Assembly (NCBI GenBank): GCA_964057225.1 | Contig: OZ059894.1 | Coordinates: 13,030,131-13,094,130, forward strand | Direction: 5' to 3' | DNA length: 64,000 bases | From: Auanema rhodensis | Taxonomy: Eukaryota; Nematoda; Chromadorea; Rhabditida; Rhabditidae | Made by a program: the position numbers and the translations under genes | Part shown: positions 40,101-54,353 of the stretch, piece by piece | Numbering within the stretch: position 1 is the stretch's first letter | Layout of the letters: every line of letters begins with the position of its first letter | The notes under the pieces: generated by a model | What the model saw: the letters and a program-made list of their open reading frames with translations, nothing else | Databases searched by the model: none | Told to the model about the DNA's origin: nothing

Positions 40101-42170
40101 CTTCATTTAATCATGTTTCTTGGAACAATTTTAAATTTTACAATAATTTCGAAACAAATCATCCAGTTAATAATGTTTTTAACAGTAAAGTAGATATAAT
40201 TTTAATTATTTTGATACTCAAAAAATAAAACATGAAAATATTTTATAATTTTCCAATTCATTTTACTCTATTTTCTTCATTTAATCATGTTTCTTGGAAC
40301 AATTTTAAATTTTTACAATAATTTCGAAACAAATCATCCAGTTAATAATGTTTTTAACAGTAAAGAAGTTATAATTTCAAATATTTTGATACTCAAAAAA
40401 AAAAACATGAAAATATTTTATAATTTTTCAATTCATTTTACTCTATTTTCTTCATTAAATCACGTATTTTGAAACAATCTCAAATTTTTACAATAGTTTT
40501 GAAACAATTCATTCGTTCATTAAGATTTTAAACAGTGAAAAAAAAAAGTTTGAATATTTTGAAACTCAAGAAATAAAACATGAAAATATTTTATAATTTT
40601 CCAATTCATTTTACTCCATTTTCTTCATTTAATCACGTATTTTGAAACAATCTCATATTTTTACAATAGTTTTGAAACAATTCATTCGTTCATTGAGATT
40701 TGAAACATTAAAAACGATCTTAAGTTGAATTTTCTGATACTAAAAAAATAAAACATGGAAATATTTTATAATTTTCCAATTCATTTTACTCCATTTTCTA
40801 CATTTAATCACGTATTTTGAAACAATCTCAAATTTTTACAATAGTTTTGAAACAATTCATTCGTTCATTAAGATTTTAAACAGTGAAAAAAAAAAGTTTG
40901 AATATTTTGAAACTCAAGAAATAAAACATGAAAATATTTTATAATTTTCCAATTCATTTTACTCCATTTCCTTCATTTAATCACGTATTTTGAAACAATC
41001 TCATATTTTTACAATAGTTTTGAAACAATTCATTCGTTCATTAAGATTTTAAACAGTGAAAAAAAAAAGTTTGAATATTTTGAAACTCAAGAAATAAAAC
41101 ATGAAAATATTTTATAATTTTCCAATTCATTTTACTCCATTTTCTTCATTTAATCACGTATTTTGAAACAATCTCATATTTTTACAATAGTTTTGAAACA
41201 ATTCATTCGTTCATTGAGATTTGAAACATTAAAAACGATCTTAAGTTGAATTTTCTGATACTAAAAAAATAAAACATGGAAATATTTTATAATTTTCCAA
41301 TTCATTTTACTCCATTTTCTTCATTTAATCACGTATTTTGAAACAATCTCATATTTTTACAATAGTTTTGAAACAATTCATTCGTTCATTAAGATTTTAA
41401 ACAGTGAAAAAAAAAAGTTTGAATATTTTGAAACTCAAGAAATAAAACATGAAAATATTTTAAAATTTTCCAATTCATTTTACTCTATTTTCTTCATTTA
41501 ATCATGTTTCTTGGAACAATTTTAAATTTTACAATAATTTCGAAACAAATCATCCAGTTAATAATGTTTTTAACAGTAAAGTAGATATAATTTTAATTAT
41601 TTTGATACTCAAAAAATAAAACATGAAAATATTTTATAATTTTCCAATTCATTTTACTCTATTTTCTTCATTTAATCACGTATTTTGAAACAATCTCAAA
41701 TTTTTACAATAGTTTTGAAACAATTCATTCGTTCATTAAGATTTTAAACAGTGAAAAAAAAAAGTTTGAATATTTTGAAACTCAAGAAATAAAACATGAA
41801 AATATTTTATAATTTTCCAATTCATTTTACTCCATTTTCTTCATTTAATCACGTATTTTGAAACAATCTCATATTTTTACAATAGTTTTGAAACAATTCA
41901 TTCGTTCATTGAGATTTGAAACATTAAAAACGATCTTAATTTGAATTTTCTGATACTAAAAAAATAAAACATGGAAATATTTTATAATTTTCCAATTCAT
42001 TTTACTCCATTTTCTTCATTTAATCACGTATTTTGAAACAATCTCAAATTTTTACAATAGTTTTGAAACAATTCATTCGTTCTGTAAGATTTTAAACAGT
42101 GAAAAAAAAAAGTTTAAATATTTTGATACTCAAGAAATAAAACATGAAAATATTTTATAATTTTCCAATT
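37131..42170 (+). repeat. Repeat D, unit 1 (~5040 bp)
   Basis: Unit 1 aligns to unit 2 at offset 5040 (tttttgcaat 37701/42741). The offset becomes 5216 after a one-monomer difference (tatgattttcc, open-frame ATG 38333/43549). It becomes 5564 after a dimer difference (39418/44982 and 40287/45851) and 6433 after a five-monomer difference (taagttg 40721/47154). It contains a T3 A11 pair 869 bp apart. It also has a three-monomer repeat of the cttaagttg T1 variant (40721 and 41242, 521 bp). Confidence 0.83.
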
Positions 42171-45100
42171 CATTTTACTCCATTTTCTTCATTTAATCAC
42201 GTATTTTGAAACAATCTCATATTTTTACAATAGTTTTGAAACAATTCATTCGTTCATTAAGATTTTAAACAGTGAAAAAAAAAAGTTTGAATATTTTGAA
42301 ACTCAAGAAATAAAACATGAAAATATTTTATAATTTTCCAATTCATTTTACTCCATTTTCTTCATTTAATCACGTATTTTGAAACAATCTCATATTTTTA
42401 CAATAGTTTTGAAACAATTCATTCGTTCATTAAGATTTTAAACAGTGAAAAAAAAAAGTTTGAATATTTTGATACTCAAGAAATAAAACATGAAAATATT
42501 TTATAATATTCCAATTCATTTTACTCTATTTTCTTCATTTAATCACGTATTTTGAAACAATCTCATATTTTTACAATAGTTTTGAAACAATTCATTCGTT
42601 CATTAAGATTTTAAACAGTGAAAAAAAAAAGTTTGAATATTTTGAAACTCAAGAAATAAAACAGGAAAATATTTTATAATTTTCCAATTCATTTTACTCC
42701 ATTTTCTTCATTTAATCACGTATTTTGAAACAATCTCATATTTTTGCAATAATTTCGAAACAAATCATCCAGTTAATAATGTTTTTAACAGTAAAAAAGA
42801 TATAATTTTGAATATTTTGATACTCAAGAAATAAAACATGGAAATATTTTATAATTTTCCAATTCATTTTATTCCATTTTCTTCATTTAATCACGTATTT
42901 TGAAACAATCTCAAATTTTTACAATAGTTTTGAAACAATTCATTCGTTCATTAAGATTTTAAACAGTGAAAAAAAAAGTTTGAATATTTTGATACTCAAG
43001 AAATAAAACATGAAAATATTTTATAATTTTCCAATTCATTTTACTCTATTTTCTTCATTTAATCATGTTTCTTGGAACAATTTTAAATTTTTACAATAAT
43101 TTCGAAACAAATCATTCATTTAATAATGTTTTTAACAGTAAAGAAGATATAATTTTAAATATTTTGATACTCAAAAAATAAAACATGAAAATTTTTTTTA
43201 AAATTTTCCAATTCATTTTACTCTATTTTCTTCATTTAATCATGTTTCTTGGAACAATTTTAAATTTTACAATAATTTCGAAACAAATCATCCAGTTAAT
43301 AATGTTTTTAACAGTAAAGTAGATATAATTTTAATTATTTTGATACTCAAAAAATAAAACATGAAAATATTTTATAATTTTCCAATTCATTTTACTCTAT
43401 TTTCTTCATTTAATCATGTTTCTTGGAACAATTTTAAATTTTTACAATAATTTCGAAACAAATCATCCAGTTAATAATGTTTTTAACAGTAAAGAAGTTA
43501 TAATTTCAAATATTTTGATACTCAAAAAATAAAACATGAGAATATTTTATGATTTTCCAATTCATTTTACTCTATTTTCTTCATTTAATCACGTATTTTG
43601 AAACAATCTCAAATTTTTACAATAGTTTTGAAACAATTCATTCGTTCATTGAGATTTTAAACAGTGAAAAAAAAAAGTTTGAATATTTTGAAACTCAAGA
43701 AATAAAACATGAAAATATTTTATATTTTTCCAATTCATTTTACTCCATTTTCTTCATTTAATCACGTATTTTGAAACAATCTCATATTTTTACAATAGTT
43801 TTGAAACAATTCATTCGTTCATTAAGATTTGAAACATTAAAAACGATCTTAATTTGAATTTTCTGATACTAAGAAAATAAAACATGGAAATATTTTATAA
43901 TTTTCCAATTCATTTTACTCCATTTTCTTCATTTAATCACGTATTTTGAAACAATCTCAAATTTTTACAATAGTTTTGAAACAATTCATTCGTTCATTAA
44001 GATTTTAAACAGTGAAAAAAAAAAGTTTGAATATTTTGAAACTCAAGAAATAAAACATGAAAATATTTTATATTTTTCCAATTCATTTTACTCCATTTTC
44101 TTCATTTAATCACGTATTTTGAAACAATCTCATATTTTTACAATAGTTTTGAAACAATTCATTCGTTCATTAAGATTTGAAACATTAAAAACGATCTTAA
44201 TTTGAATTTTCTGATACTAAGAAAATAAAACATGGAAATATTTTATAATTTTCCAATTCATTTTACTCCATTTTCTTCATTTAATCACGTATTTTGAAAC
44301 AATCTCAAATTTTTACAATAGTTTTGAAACAATTCATTCGTTCATTAAGATTTTAAACAGTGAAAAAAAAAAGTTTGAATATTTTGAAACTCAAGAAATA
44401 AAACAGGAAAATATTTTATAATTTTCCAATTCATTTTACTCCATTTTCTTCATTTAATCACGTATTTTGAAACAATCTCATATTTTTACAATAATTTCCA
44501 AACAAATCATCCAGTTAATAATGTTTTCAACAGTAAAAAAGATATAATTTTGAATATTTTGATACTCAAGAAATAAAACATGAAAATATTTTATAATTTT
44601 CCAATTCATTTTACTCTATTTTCTTCATTTAATCACGTATTTTGAAACAATCTCATATTTTTACAATAGTTTTGAAACAATTCATTCGTTCATTAAGATT
44701 TGAAACATTAAAAACGATCTTAATTTGAATTTTCTGATACTAAGAAAATAAAACATGGAAATATTTTATAATTTTCCAATTCATTTTATTCCATTTTCTT
44801 CATTTAATCACGTATTTTGAAACAATCTCAAATTTTTACAATAGTTTTGAAACAATTCATTCGTTCATTAAGATTTTAAACAGTGAAAAAAAAAGTTTGA
44901 ATATTTTGATACTCAAAAAATAAAACATGAAAATATTTTAAAATTTTCCAATTCATTTTACTCTATTTTCTTCATTTAATCATGTTTCTTGGAACAATTT
45001 TAAATTTTTACAATAATTTCGAAACAAATCATCCAGTTAATAATGTTTTTAACAGTAAAGAAGTTATAATTTCAAATATTTTGATACTCAAAAAAAAAAA

Positions 45101-47439
45101 CATGAAAATATTTTATAATTTTTCAATTCATTTTACTCTATTCTCTTCATTAAATCACGTATTTTGAAACAATCTCAAATTTTTACAATAGTTTTGAAAC
45201 AATTCATTCGTTCATTAAGATTTTAAACAGTGAAAAAAAAAAGTTTGAATATTTTGAAACTCAAGAAATAAAACATGAAAATATTTTATAATTTTCCAAT
45301 TCATTTTACTCCATTTTCTTCATTTAATCACGTATTTTGAAACAATCTCATATTTTTACAATAGTTTTGAAACAATTCATTCGTTCATTGAGATTTGAAA
45401 CATTAAAAACGATCTTAATTTGAATTTTCTGATACTAAGAAAATAAAACATGGAAATATTTTATAATTTTCCAATTCATTTTATTCCATTTTCTTCATTT
45501 AATCACGTATTTTGAAACAATCTCAAATTTTTACAATAGTTTTGAAACAATTCATTCGTTCATTAAGATTTTAAACAGTGAAAAAAAAAGTTTGAATATT
45601 TTGATACTCAAAAAATAAAACATGAAAATATTTTAAAATTTTCCAATTCATTTTACTCTATTTTCTTCATTTAATCATGTTTCTTGGAACAATTTTAAAT
45701 TTTACAATAATTTCGAAACAAATCATCCAGTTAATAATGTTTTTAACAGTAAAGTAGATATAATTTTAATTATTTTGATACTCAAAAAATAAAACATGAA
45801 AATATTTTATAATTTTCCAATTCATTTTACTCTATTTTCTTCATTTAATCATGTTTCTTGGAACAATTTTAAATTTTTACAATAATTTCGAAACAAATCA
45901 TCCAGTTAATAATGTTTTTAACAGTAAAGAAGTTATAATTTCAAATATTTTGATACTCAAAAAAAAAAACATGAAAATATTTTATAATTTTTCAATTCAT
46001 TTTACTCTATTTTCTTCATTAAATCACGTATTTTGAAACAATCTCAAATTTTTACAATAGTTTTGAAACAATTCATTCGTTCATTAAGATTTTAAACAGT
46101 GAAAAAAAAAAGTTTGAATATTTTGAAACTCAAGAAATAAAACATGAAAATATTTTATAATTTTCCAATTCATTTTACTCCATTTTCTTCATTTAATCAC
46201 GTATTTTGAAACAATCTCATATTTTTACAATAGTTTTGAAACAATTCATTCGTTCATTGAGATTTGAAACATTAAAAACGATCTTAATTTGAATTTTCTG
46301 ATACTAAGAAAATAAAACATGGAAATATTTTATAATTTTCCAATTCATTTTATTCCATTTTCTTCATTTAATCACGTATTTTGAAACAATCTCAAATTTT
46401 TACAATAGTTTTGAAACAATTCATTCGTTCATTAAGATTTTAAACAGTGAAAAAAAAAGTTTGAATATTTTGATACTCAAAAAATAAAACATGAAAATAT
46501 TTTAAAATTTTCCAATTCATTTTACTCTATTTTCTTCATTTAATCATGTTTCTTGGAACAATTTTAAATTTTACAATAATTTCGAAACAAATCATCCAGT
46601 TAATAATGTTTTTAACAGTAAAGTAGATATAATTTTAATTATTTTGATACTCAAAAAATAAAACATGAAAATATTTTATAATTTTCCAATTCATTTTACT
46701 CTATTTTCTTCATTTAATCATGTTTCTTGGAACAATTTTAAATTTTTACAATAATTTCGAAACAAATCATCCAGTTAATAATGTTTTTAACAGTAAAGAA
46801 GTTATAATTTCAAATATTTTGATACTCAAAAAAAAAAACATGAAAATATTTTATAATTTTTCAATTCATTTTACTCTATTTTCTTCATTAAATCACGTAT
46901 TTTGAAACAATCTCAAATTTTTACAATAGTTTTGAAACAATTCATTCGTTCATTAAGATTTTAAACAGTGAAAAAAAAAAGTTTGAATATTTTGAAACTC
47001 AAGAAATAAAACATGAAAATATTTTATAATTTTCCAATTCATTTTACTCCATTTTCTTCATTTAATCACGTATTTTGAAACAATCTCATATTTTTACAAT
47101 AGTTTTGAAACAATTCATTCGTTCATTGAGATTTGAAACATTAAAAACGATCTTAAGTTGAATTTTCTGATACTAAAAAAATAAAACATGGAAATATTTT
47201 ATAATTTTCCAATTCATTTTACTCCATTTTCTACATTTAATCACGTATTTTGAAACAATCTCAAATTTTTACAATAGTTTTGAAACAATTCATTCGTTCA
47301 TTAAGATTTTAAACAGTGAAAAAAAAAAGTTTGAATATTTTGAAACTCAAGAAATAAAACATGAAAATATTTTATAATTTTCCAATTCATTTTACTCCAT
47401 TTTCTACATTTAATCACGTATTTTGAAACAATCTCAAAT
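42171..47439 (+). repeat. Repeat D, unit 2
   Basis: Relative to unit 1 this unit gained one T5 monomer near 43080-43250, a dimer (tatttttcc at 43723 and 44071, 348 bp apart) and one extra five-monomer block. A 2-bp expansion (catgaaaa followed by T8) sits near 43192. Near its right end the tctacattt monomer is itself duplicated (47228 and 47401, 173 bp). Confidence 0.82.
44982..46905 (+). repeat. Five-monomer (869-bp) repeat, three T3 A11 copies
   Basis: T3 monomers of the A11 type recur at 44982, 45851 and 46720, each 869 bp apart. Each is followed by T2, T1 (gttcattgag), T2 and T4 monomers. The same five-monomer order gives pairs at 12972/13841 and 39418/40287. The first T3 of such runs has ctattctcttc and later ones have ctattttcttc. 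The open frames are identical in translation but arise from the repeat. Confidence 0.85.
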
Positions 47440-50179
47440 TTTTACAATAGTTTTGAAACAATTCATTCGTTCATTAAGATTTTAAACAGTGAAAAAAAAA
47501 AGTTTGAATATTTTGAAACTCAAGAAATAAAACAGGAAAATATTTTATAATTTTCCAATTCATTTTACTCCATTTTCTTCATTTAATCACGTATTTTGAA
47601 ACAATCTCATATTTTTGCAATAATTTCGAAACAAATCATCCAGTTAATAATGTTTTTAACAGTAAAAAAGATATAATTTTGAATATTTTGATACTCAAGA
47701 AATAAAACATGGAAATATTTTATAATTTTCCAATTCATTTTATTCCATTTTCTTCATTTAATCACGTATTTTGAAACAATCTCAAATTTTTACAATAGTT
47801 TTGAAACAATTCATTCGTTCATTAAGATTTTAAACAGTGAAAAAAAAAGTTTGAATATTTTGATACTCAAGAAATAAAACATGAAAATATTTTATAATTT
47901 TCCAATTCATTTTACTCTATTTTCTTCATTTAATCATGTTTCTTGGAACAATTTTAAATTTTTACAATAATTTCGAAACAAATCATTCATTTAATAATGT
48001 TTTTAACAGTAAAGAAGATATAATTTTAAATATTTTGATACTCAAAAAATAAAACATGAAAATATTTTAAAATTTTCCAATTCATTTTACTCTATTTTCT
48101 TCATTTAATCATGTTTCTTGGAACAATTTTAAATTTTACAATAATTTCGAAACAAATCATCCAGTTAATAATGTTTTTAACAGTAAAGTAGATATAATTT
48201 TAATTATTTTGATACTCAAAAAATAAAACATGAAAATATTTTATAATTTTCCAATTCATTTTACTCTATTTTCTTCATTTAATCATGTTTCTTGGAACAA
48301 TTTTAAATTTTTACAATAATTTCGAAACAAATCATCCAGTTAATAATGTTTTTAACAGTAAAGAAGTTATAATTTCAAATATTTTGATACTCAAAAAATA
48401 AAACATGAAAATATTTTATGATTTTCCAATTCATTTTACTCTATTTTCTTCATTTAATCACGTATTTTGAAACAATCTCAAATTTTTACAATAGTTTTGA
48501 AACAATTCATTCGTTCATTAAGATTTTAAACAGTGAAAAAAAAAAGTTTGAATATTTTGAAACTCAAGAAATAAAACATGAAAATATTTTATATTTTTCC
48601 AATTCATTTTACTCCATTTTCTTCATTTAATCACGTATTTTGAAACAATCTCATATTTTTACAATAGTTTTGAAACAATTCATTCGTTCATTAAGATTTG
48701 AAACATTAAAAACGATCTTAATTTGAATTTTCTGATACTAAGAAAATAAAACATGGAAATATTTTATAATTTTCCAATTCATTTTACTCCATTTTCTTCA
48801 TTTAATCACGTATTTTGAAACAATCTCAAATTTTTACAATAGTTTTGAAACAATTCATTCGTTCATTAAGATTTTAAACAGTGAAAAAAAAAAGTTTGAA
48901 TATTTTGAAACTCAAGAAATAAAACAGGAAAATATTTTATAATTTTCCAATTCATTTTACTCCATTTTCTTCATTTAATCACGTATTTTGAAACAATCTC
49001 ATATTTTTACAATAATTTCCAAACAAATCATCCAGTTAATAATGTTTTCAACAGTAAAAAAGATATAATTTTGAATATTTTGATACTCAAGAAATAAAAC
49101 ATGAAAATATTTTATAATTTTCCAATTCATTTTACTCTATTTTCTTCATTTAATCACGTATTTTGAAACAATCTCATATTTTTACAATAGTTTTGAAACA
49201 ATTCATTCGTTCATTAAGATTTGAAACATTAAAAACGATCTTAATTTGAATTTTCTGATACTAAGAAAATAAAACATGGAAATATTTTATAATTTTCCAA
49301 TTCATTTTATTCCATTTTCTTCATTTAATCACGTATTTTGAAACAATCTCAAATTTTTACAATAGTTTTGAAACAATTCATTCGTTCATTAAGATTTTAA
49401 ACAGTGAAAAAAAAAGTTTGAATATTTTGATACTCAAAAAATAAAACATGAAAATATTTTAAAATTTTCCAATTCATTTTACTCTATTTTCTTCATTTAA
49501 TCATGTTTCTTGGAACAATTTTAAATTTTTACAATAATTTCGAAACAAATCATCCAGTTAATAATGTTTTTAACAGTGAAGAAGTTATAATTTCAAATAT
49601 TTTGATACTCAAAAAAAAAACATGAAAATATTTTATAATTTTTCAATTCATTTTACTCTATTCTCTTCATTAAATCACGTATTTTGAAACAATCTCAAAT
49701 TTTTACAATAGTTTTGAAACAATTCATTCGTTCATTAAGATTTTAAACAGTGAAAAAAAAAAGTTTGAATATTTTGAAACTCAAGAAGTAAAACATGAAA
49801 ATATTTTATAATTTTCCAATTCATTTTACTCCATTTTCTTCATTTAATCACGTATTTTGAAACAATCTCATATTTTTACAATAGTTTTGAAACAATTCAT
49901 TCGTTCATTGAGATTTGAAACATTAAAAACGATCTTAATTTGAATTTTCTGATACTAAGAAAATAAAACATGGAAATATTTTATAATTTTCCAATTCATT
50001 TTATTCCATTTTCTTCATTTAATCACGTATTTTGAAACAATCTCAAATTTTTACAATAGTTTTGAAACAATTCATTCGTTCATTAAGATTTTAAACAGTG
50101 AAAAAAAAAGTTTGAATATTTTGATACTCAAAAAATAAAACATGAAAATATTTTAAAATTTTCCAATTCATTTTACTCT
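47440..50179 (+). repeat. Repeat D, unit 3
   Basis: It follows unit 2 at offset 4871 (tttttgcaat 42741/47612), then 4869 (tatgattttcc ATG 43549/48418) and 4521 (44982/49503) after loss of the dimer. The T3 monomer at 49503 has ten A instead of eleven before catg, so the 61-codon frame is broken here. From about 48450 it shares private variants with 11920-14240. Confidence 0.82.
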
Positions 50180-53100
50180 ATTTTCTTCATTTAATCATGT
50201 TTCTTGGAACAATTTTAAATTTTACAATAATTTCGAAACAAATCATCCAGTTAATAATGTTTTTAACAGTAAAGTAGATATAATTTTAATTATTTTGATA
50301 CTCAAAAAATAAAACATGAAAATATTTTATAATTTTCCAATTCATTTTACTCTATTTTCTTCATTTAATCATGTTTCTTGGAACAATTTTAAATTTTTAC
50401 AATAATTTCGAAACAAATCATCCAGTTAATAATGTTTTTAACAGTAAAGAAGTTATAATTTCAAATATTTTGATACTCAAAAAAAAAAACATGAAAATAT
50501 TTTATAATTTTTCAATTCATTTTACTCTATTTTCTTCATTAAATCACGTATTTTGAAACAATCTCAAATTTTTACAATAGTTTTGAAACAATTCATTCGT
50601 TCATTAAGATTTTAAACAGTGAAAAAAAAAAGTTTGAATATTTTGAAACTCAAGAAATAAAACATGAAAATATTTTATAATTTTCCAATTCATTTTACTC
50701 CATTTTCTTCATTTAATCACGTATTTTGAAACAATCTCATATTTTTACAATAGTTTTGAAACAATTCATTCGTTCATTGAGATTTGAAACATTAAAAACG
50801 ATCTTAAGTTGAATTTTCTGATACTAAAAAAATAAAACATGGAAATATTTTATAATTTTCCAATTCATTTTACTCCATTTTCTTCATTTAATCACGTATT
50901 TTGAAACAATCTCATATTTTTACAATAGTTTTGAAACAATTCATTCGTTCATTGAGATTTGAAACATTAAAAACGATCTTAATTTGAATTTTCTGATACT
51001 AAGAAAATAAAACATGGAAATATTTTATAATTTTCCAATTCATTTTATTCCATTTTCTTCATTTAATCACGTATTTTGAAACAATCTCAAATTTTTACAA
51101 TAGTTTTGAAACAATTCATTCGTTCATTAAGATTTTAAACAGTGAAAAAAAAAGTTTGAATATTTTGATACTCAAAAAATAAAACATGAAAATATTTTAA
51201 AATTTTCCAATTCATTTTACTCTATTTTCTTCATTTAATCATGTTTCTTGGAACAATTTTAAATTTTACAATAATTTCGAAACAAATCATCCAGTTAATA
51301 ATGTTTTTAACAGTAAAGTAGATATAATTTTAATTATTTTGATACTCAAAAAATAAAACATGAAAATATTTTATAATTTTCCAATTCATTTTACTCTATT
51401 TTCTTCATTTAATCATGTTTCTTGGAACAATTTTAAATTTTTACAATAATTTCGAAACAAATCATCCAGTTAATAATGTTTTTAACAGTAAAGAAGTTAT
51501 AATTTCAAATATTTTGATACTCAAAAAAAAAAACATGAAAATATTTTATAATTTTTCAATTCATTTTACTCTATTTTCTTCATTAAATCACGTATTTTGA
51601 AACAATCTCAAATTTTTACAATAGTTTTGAAACAATTCATTCGTTCATTAAGATTTTAAACAGTGAAAAAAAAAAGTTTGAATATTTTGAAACTCAAGAA
51701 ATAAAACATGAAAATATTTTATAATTTTCCAATTCATTTTACTCCATTTTCTTCATTTAATCACGTATTTTGAAACAATCTCATATTTTTACAATAGTTT
51801 TGAAACAATTCATTCGTTCATTGAGATTTGAAACATTAAAAACGATCTTAAGTTGAATTTTCTGATACTAAAAAAATAAAACATGGAAATATTTTATAAT
51901 TTTCCAATTCATTTTACTCCATTTTCTACATTTAATCACGTATTTTGAAACAATCTCAAATTTTTACAATAGTTTTGAAACAATTCATTCGTTCATTAAG
52001 ATTTTAAACAGTGAAAAAAAAAAGTTTGAATATTTTGAAACTCAAGAAATAAAACATGAAAATATTTTATAATTTTCCAATTCATTTTACTCCATTTCCT
52101 TCATTTAATCACGTATTTTGAAACAATCTCATATTTTTACAATAGTTTTGAAACAATTCATTCGTTCATTAAGATTTTAAACAGTGAAAAAAAAAAGTTT
52201 GAATATTTTGATACTCAAGAAATAAAACATGAAAATATTTTATAATATTCCAATTCATTTTACTCTATTTTCTTCATTTAATCACGTATTTTGAAACAAT
52301 CTCATATTTTTACAATAGTTTTGAAACAATTTATTCGTTCATTAAGATTTGAAACATTGAAAACGATCTTAATTTGAATTTTCTGATACTAAGAAAATAA
52401 AACATGGAAATATTTTATAATTTTCCAATTCATTTTACTCCATTTTCTTCATTTAATCACGTATTTTGAAACAATCTCAAATTTTTACAATAGTTTTGTA
52501 ACAATTCATTCGTTCTGTAAGATTTTAAACAGTGAAAAAAAAAAGTTTAAATATTTTGATACTCAAGAAATAAAACATGAAAATATTTTATAATTTTCCA
52601 ATTCATTTTACTCCATTTTCTTCATTTAATCACGTATTTTGAAACAATCTCATATTTTTACAATAGTTTTGAAACAATTCATTCGTTCATTAAGATTTTA
52701 AACAGTGAAAAAAAAAAGTTTGAATATTTTGAAACTCAAGAAATAAAACATGAAAATATTTTATAATTTTCCAATTCATTTTACTCCATTTTCTTCATTT
52801 AATCACGTATTTTGAAACAATCTCATATTTTTACAATAGTTTTGAAACAATTCATTCGTTCATTAAGATTTTAAACAGTGAAAAAAAAAAGTTTGAATAT
52901 TTTGAAACTCAAGAAATAAAACATGAAAATATTTTATAATTTTCCAATTCATTTTACTCCATTTTCTTCATTTAATCACGTATTTTGAAACAATCTCATA
53001 TTTTTACAATAGTTTTGAAACAATTCATTCGTTCATTAAGATTTGAAACATTAAAAACGATCTTAATTTGAATTTTCTGATACTAAGAAAATAAAACATG

Positions 53101-54118
53101 GAAATATTTTAAAATTTTCCAATTCATTTTACTCTATTTTCTTCATTTAATCATGTGTCTTGAAACAATCTCAAATTTTTACAATAGTTTTGAAACAATT
53201 CATTCGTTCATTAAGATTTTAAACAGTGAAAAAAAAAGTTTGAATATTTTGATACTCAAGAAATAAAACATGAAAATATTTTAAAATTTTCCAATTCATT
53301 TTACTCTATTTTCTTCATTTAATTATGTTTCTTGGAACAATTTTAAATTTTACAATAATTTCGAAATAAATAATCCAGTTAATAATGTTTTTAACAGTAA
53401 AGTAGATATAATTTTAATTTATTTGATACTCAAAAAATGAAACATGAAAATATTTTATAATTTTCCAATTCATTTTACTCTTTTTTCTTCATTTAATCAC
53501 GTATTTTGAAACATACTCATATTTTTACAATAATTTCGAAACAAATCATCCAGTTAATAATGTTTTTAACAGTAAAGAAGTTATAATTTCAAATATTTTG
53601 ATACTCAAAAAATAAAACATGAAAATATTTTATAATTTTCCAATTCATTTTACTCTATTTTCTTCATTTGATCACGTATTTTGAAACAATCTCATATTTT
53701 TACAATAGTTTTGAAACAATTCATTCGTTCATTGAGATTTGAAACATTAAAAACGATCTTAATTTGAATTTTCTGATACTAAGAAAATAAAACATGGAAA
53801 TATTTTATAATTTTCCAATTCATTTTACTCCATTTTCTTCATTTAATCACGTATTTTGAAACAATCTCATATTTTTACAATAGTTTTGAAACAATTCATT
53901 CGTTCATTAAGATTTGAAACATTAAAAACGATCTTAATTTGAATTTTCTGATACTAAGAAAATAAAACATGGAAATATTTTAAAATTTTCCAATTCATTT
54001 TACTCTATTTTCTTCATTTAATTATGTTTCTTGGAACAATTTTAAATTTTACAATAATTTCGAAATAAATAATCCAGTTAATAATGTTTTTAACAGTAAA
54101 GTAGATATAATTTTAATT
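50180..54118 (+). repeat. Repeat E, copy 1 (24-monomer, 4174-bp period)
   Basis: It matches 54354-58292 at a constant offset of 4174 bp. Markers are the open frames (50371/54545 and 51415/55589), tctacattt (51925/56099), catttccttc (52093/56267), gttttgtaac (about 52492/56666), acatactc (53511/57685) and tttgatcacg (53667/57841). Two T3 A11 monomers are here 1044 bp (six monomers) apart rather than 869. Confidence 0.88.
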
Positions 54119-54353
54119 ATTTTGATACTCAAAAAATAAAACATGAAAATATTTTATGATTTTCCAATTCATTTTACTCTATTTTCTTCATTTAATCACG
54201 TATTTTGAAACAATCTCAAATTTTTACAATAGTTTTGAAACAATTCATTCGTTCATTAAGATTTTAAACAGTGAAAAAAAAAAGTTTGAATATTTTGAAA
54301 CTCAAGAAATAAAACATGAAAATATTTTATATTTTTCCAATTCATTTTACTCC
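54119..54353 (+). repeat. Junction between the two E copies
   Basis: About 235 bp of T4/T2 satellite with the tatgattttcc variant (ATG at 54156) and tatatttttcc near 54331. It matches repeat D near 38333, 43549 and 48418, not the flanking E copies. The tandem junction therefore carries a short piece of D-type sequence. Confidence 0.78.
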
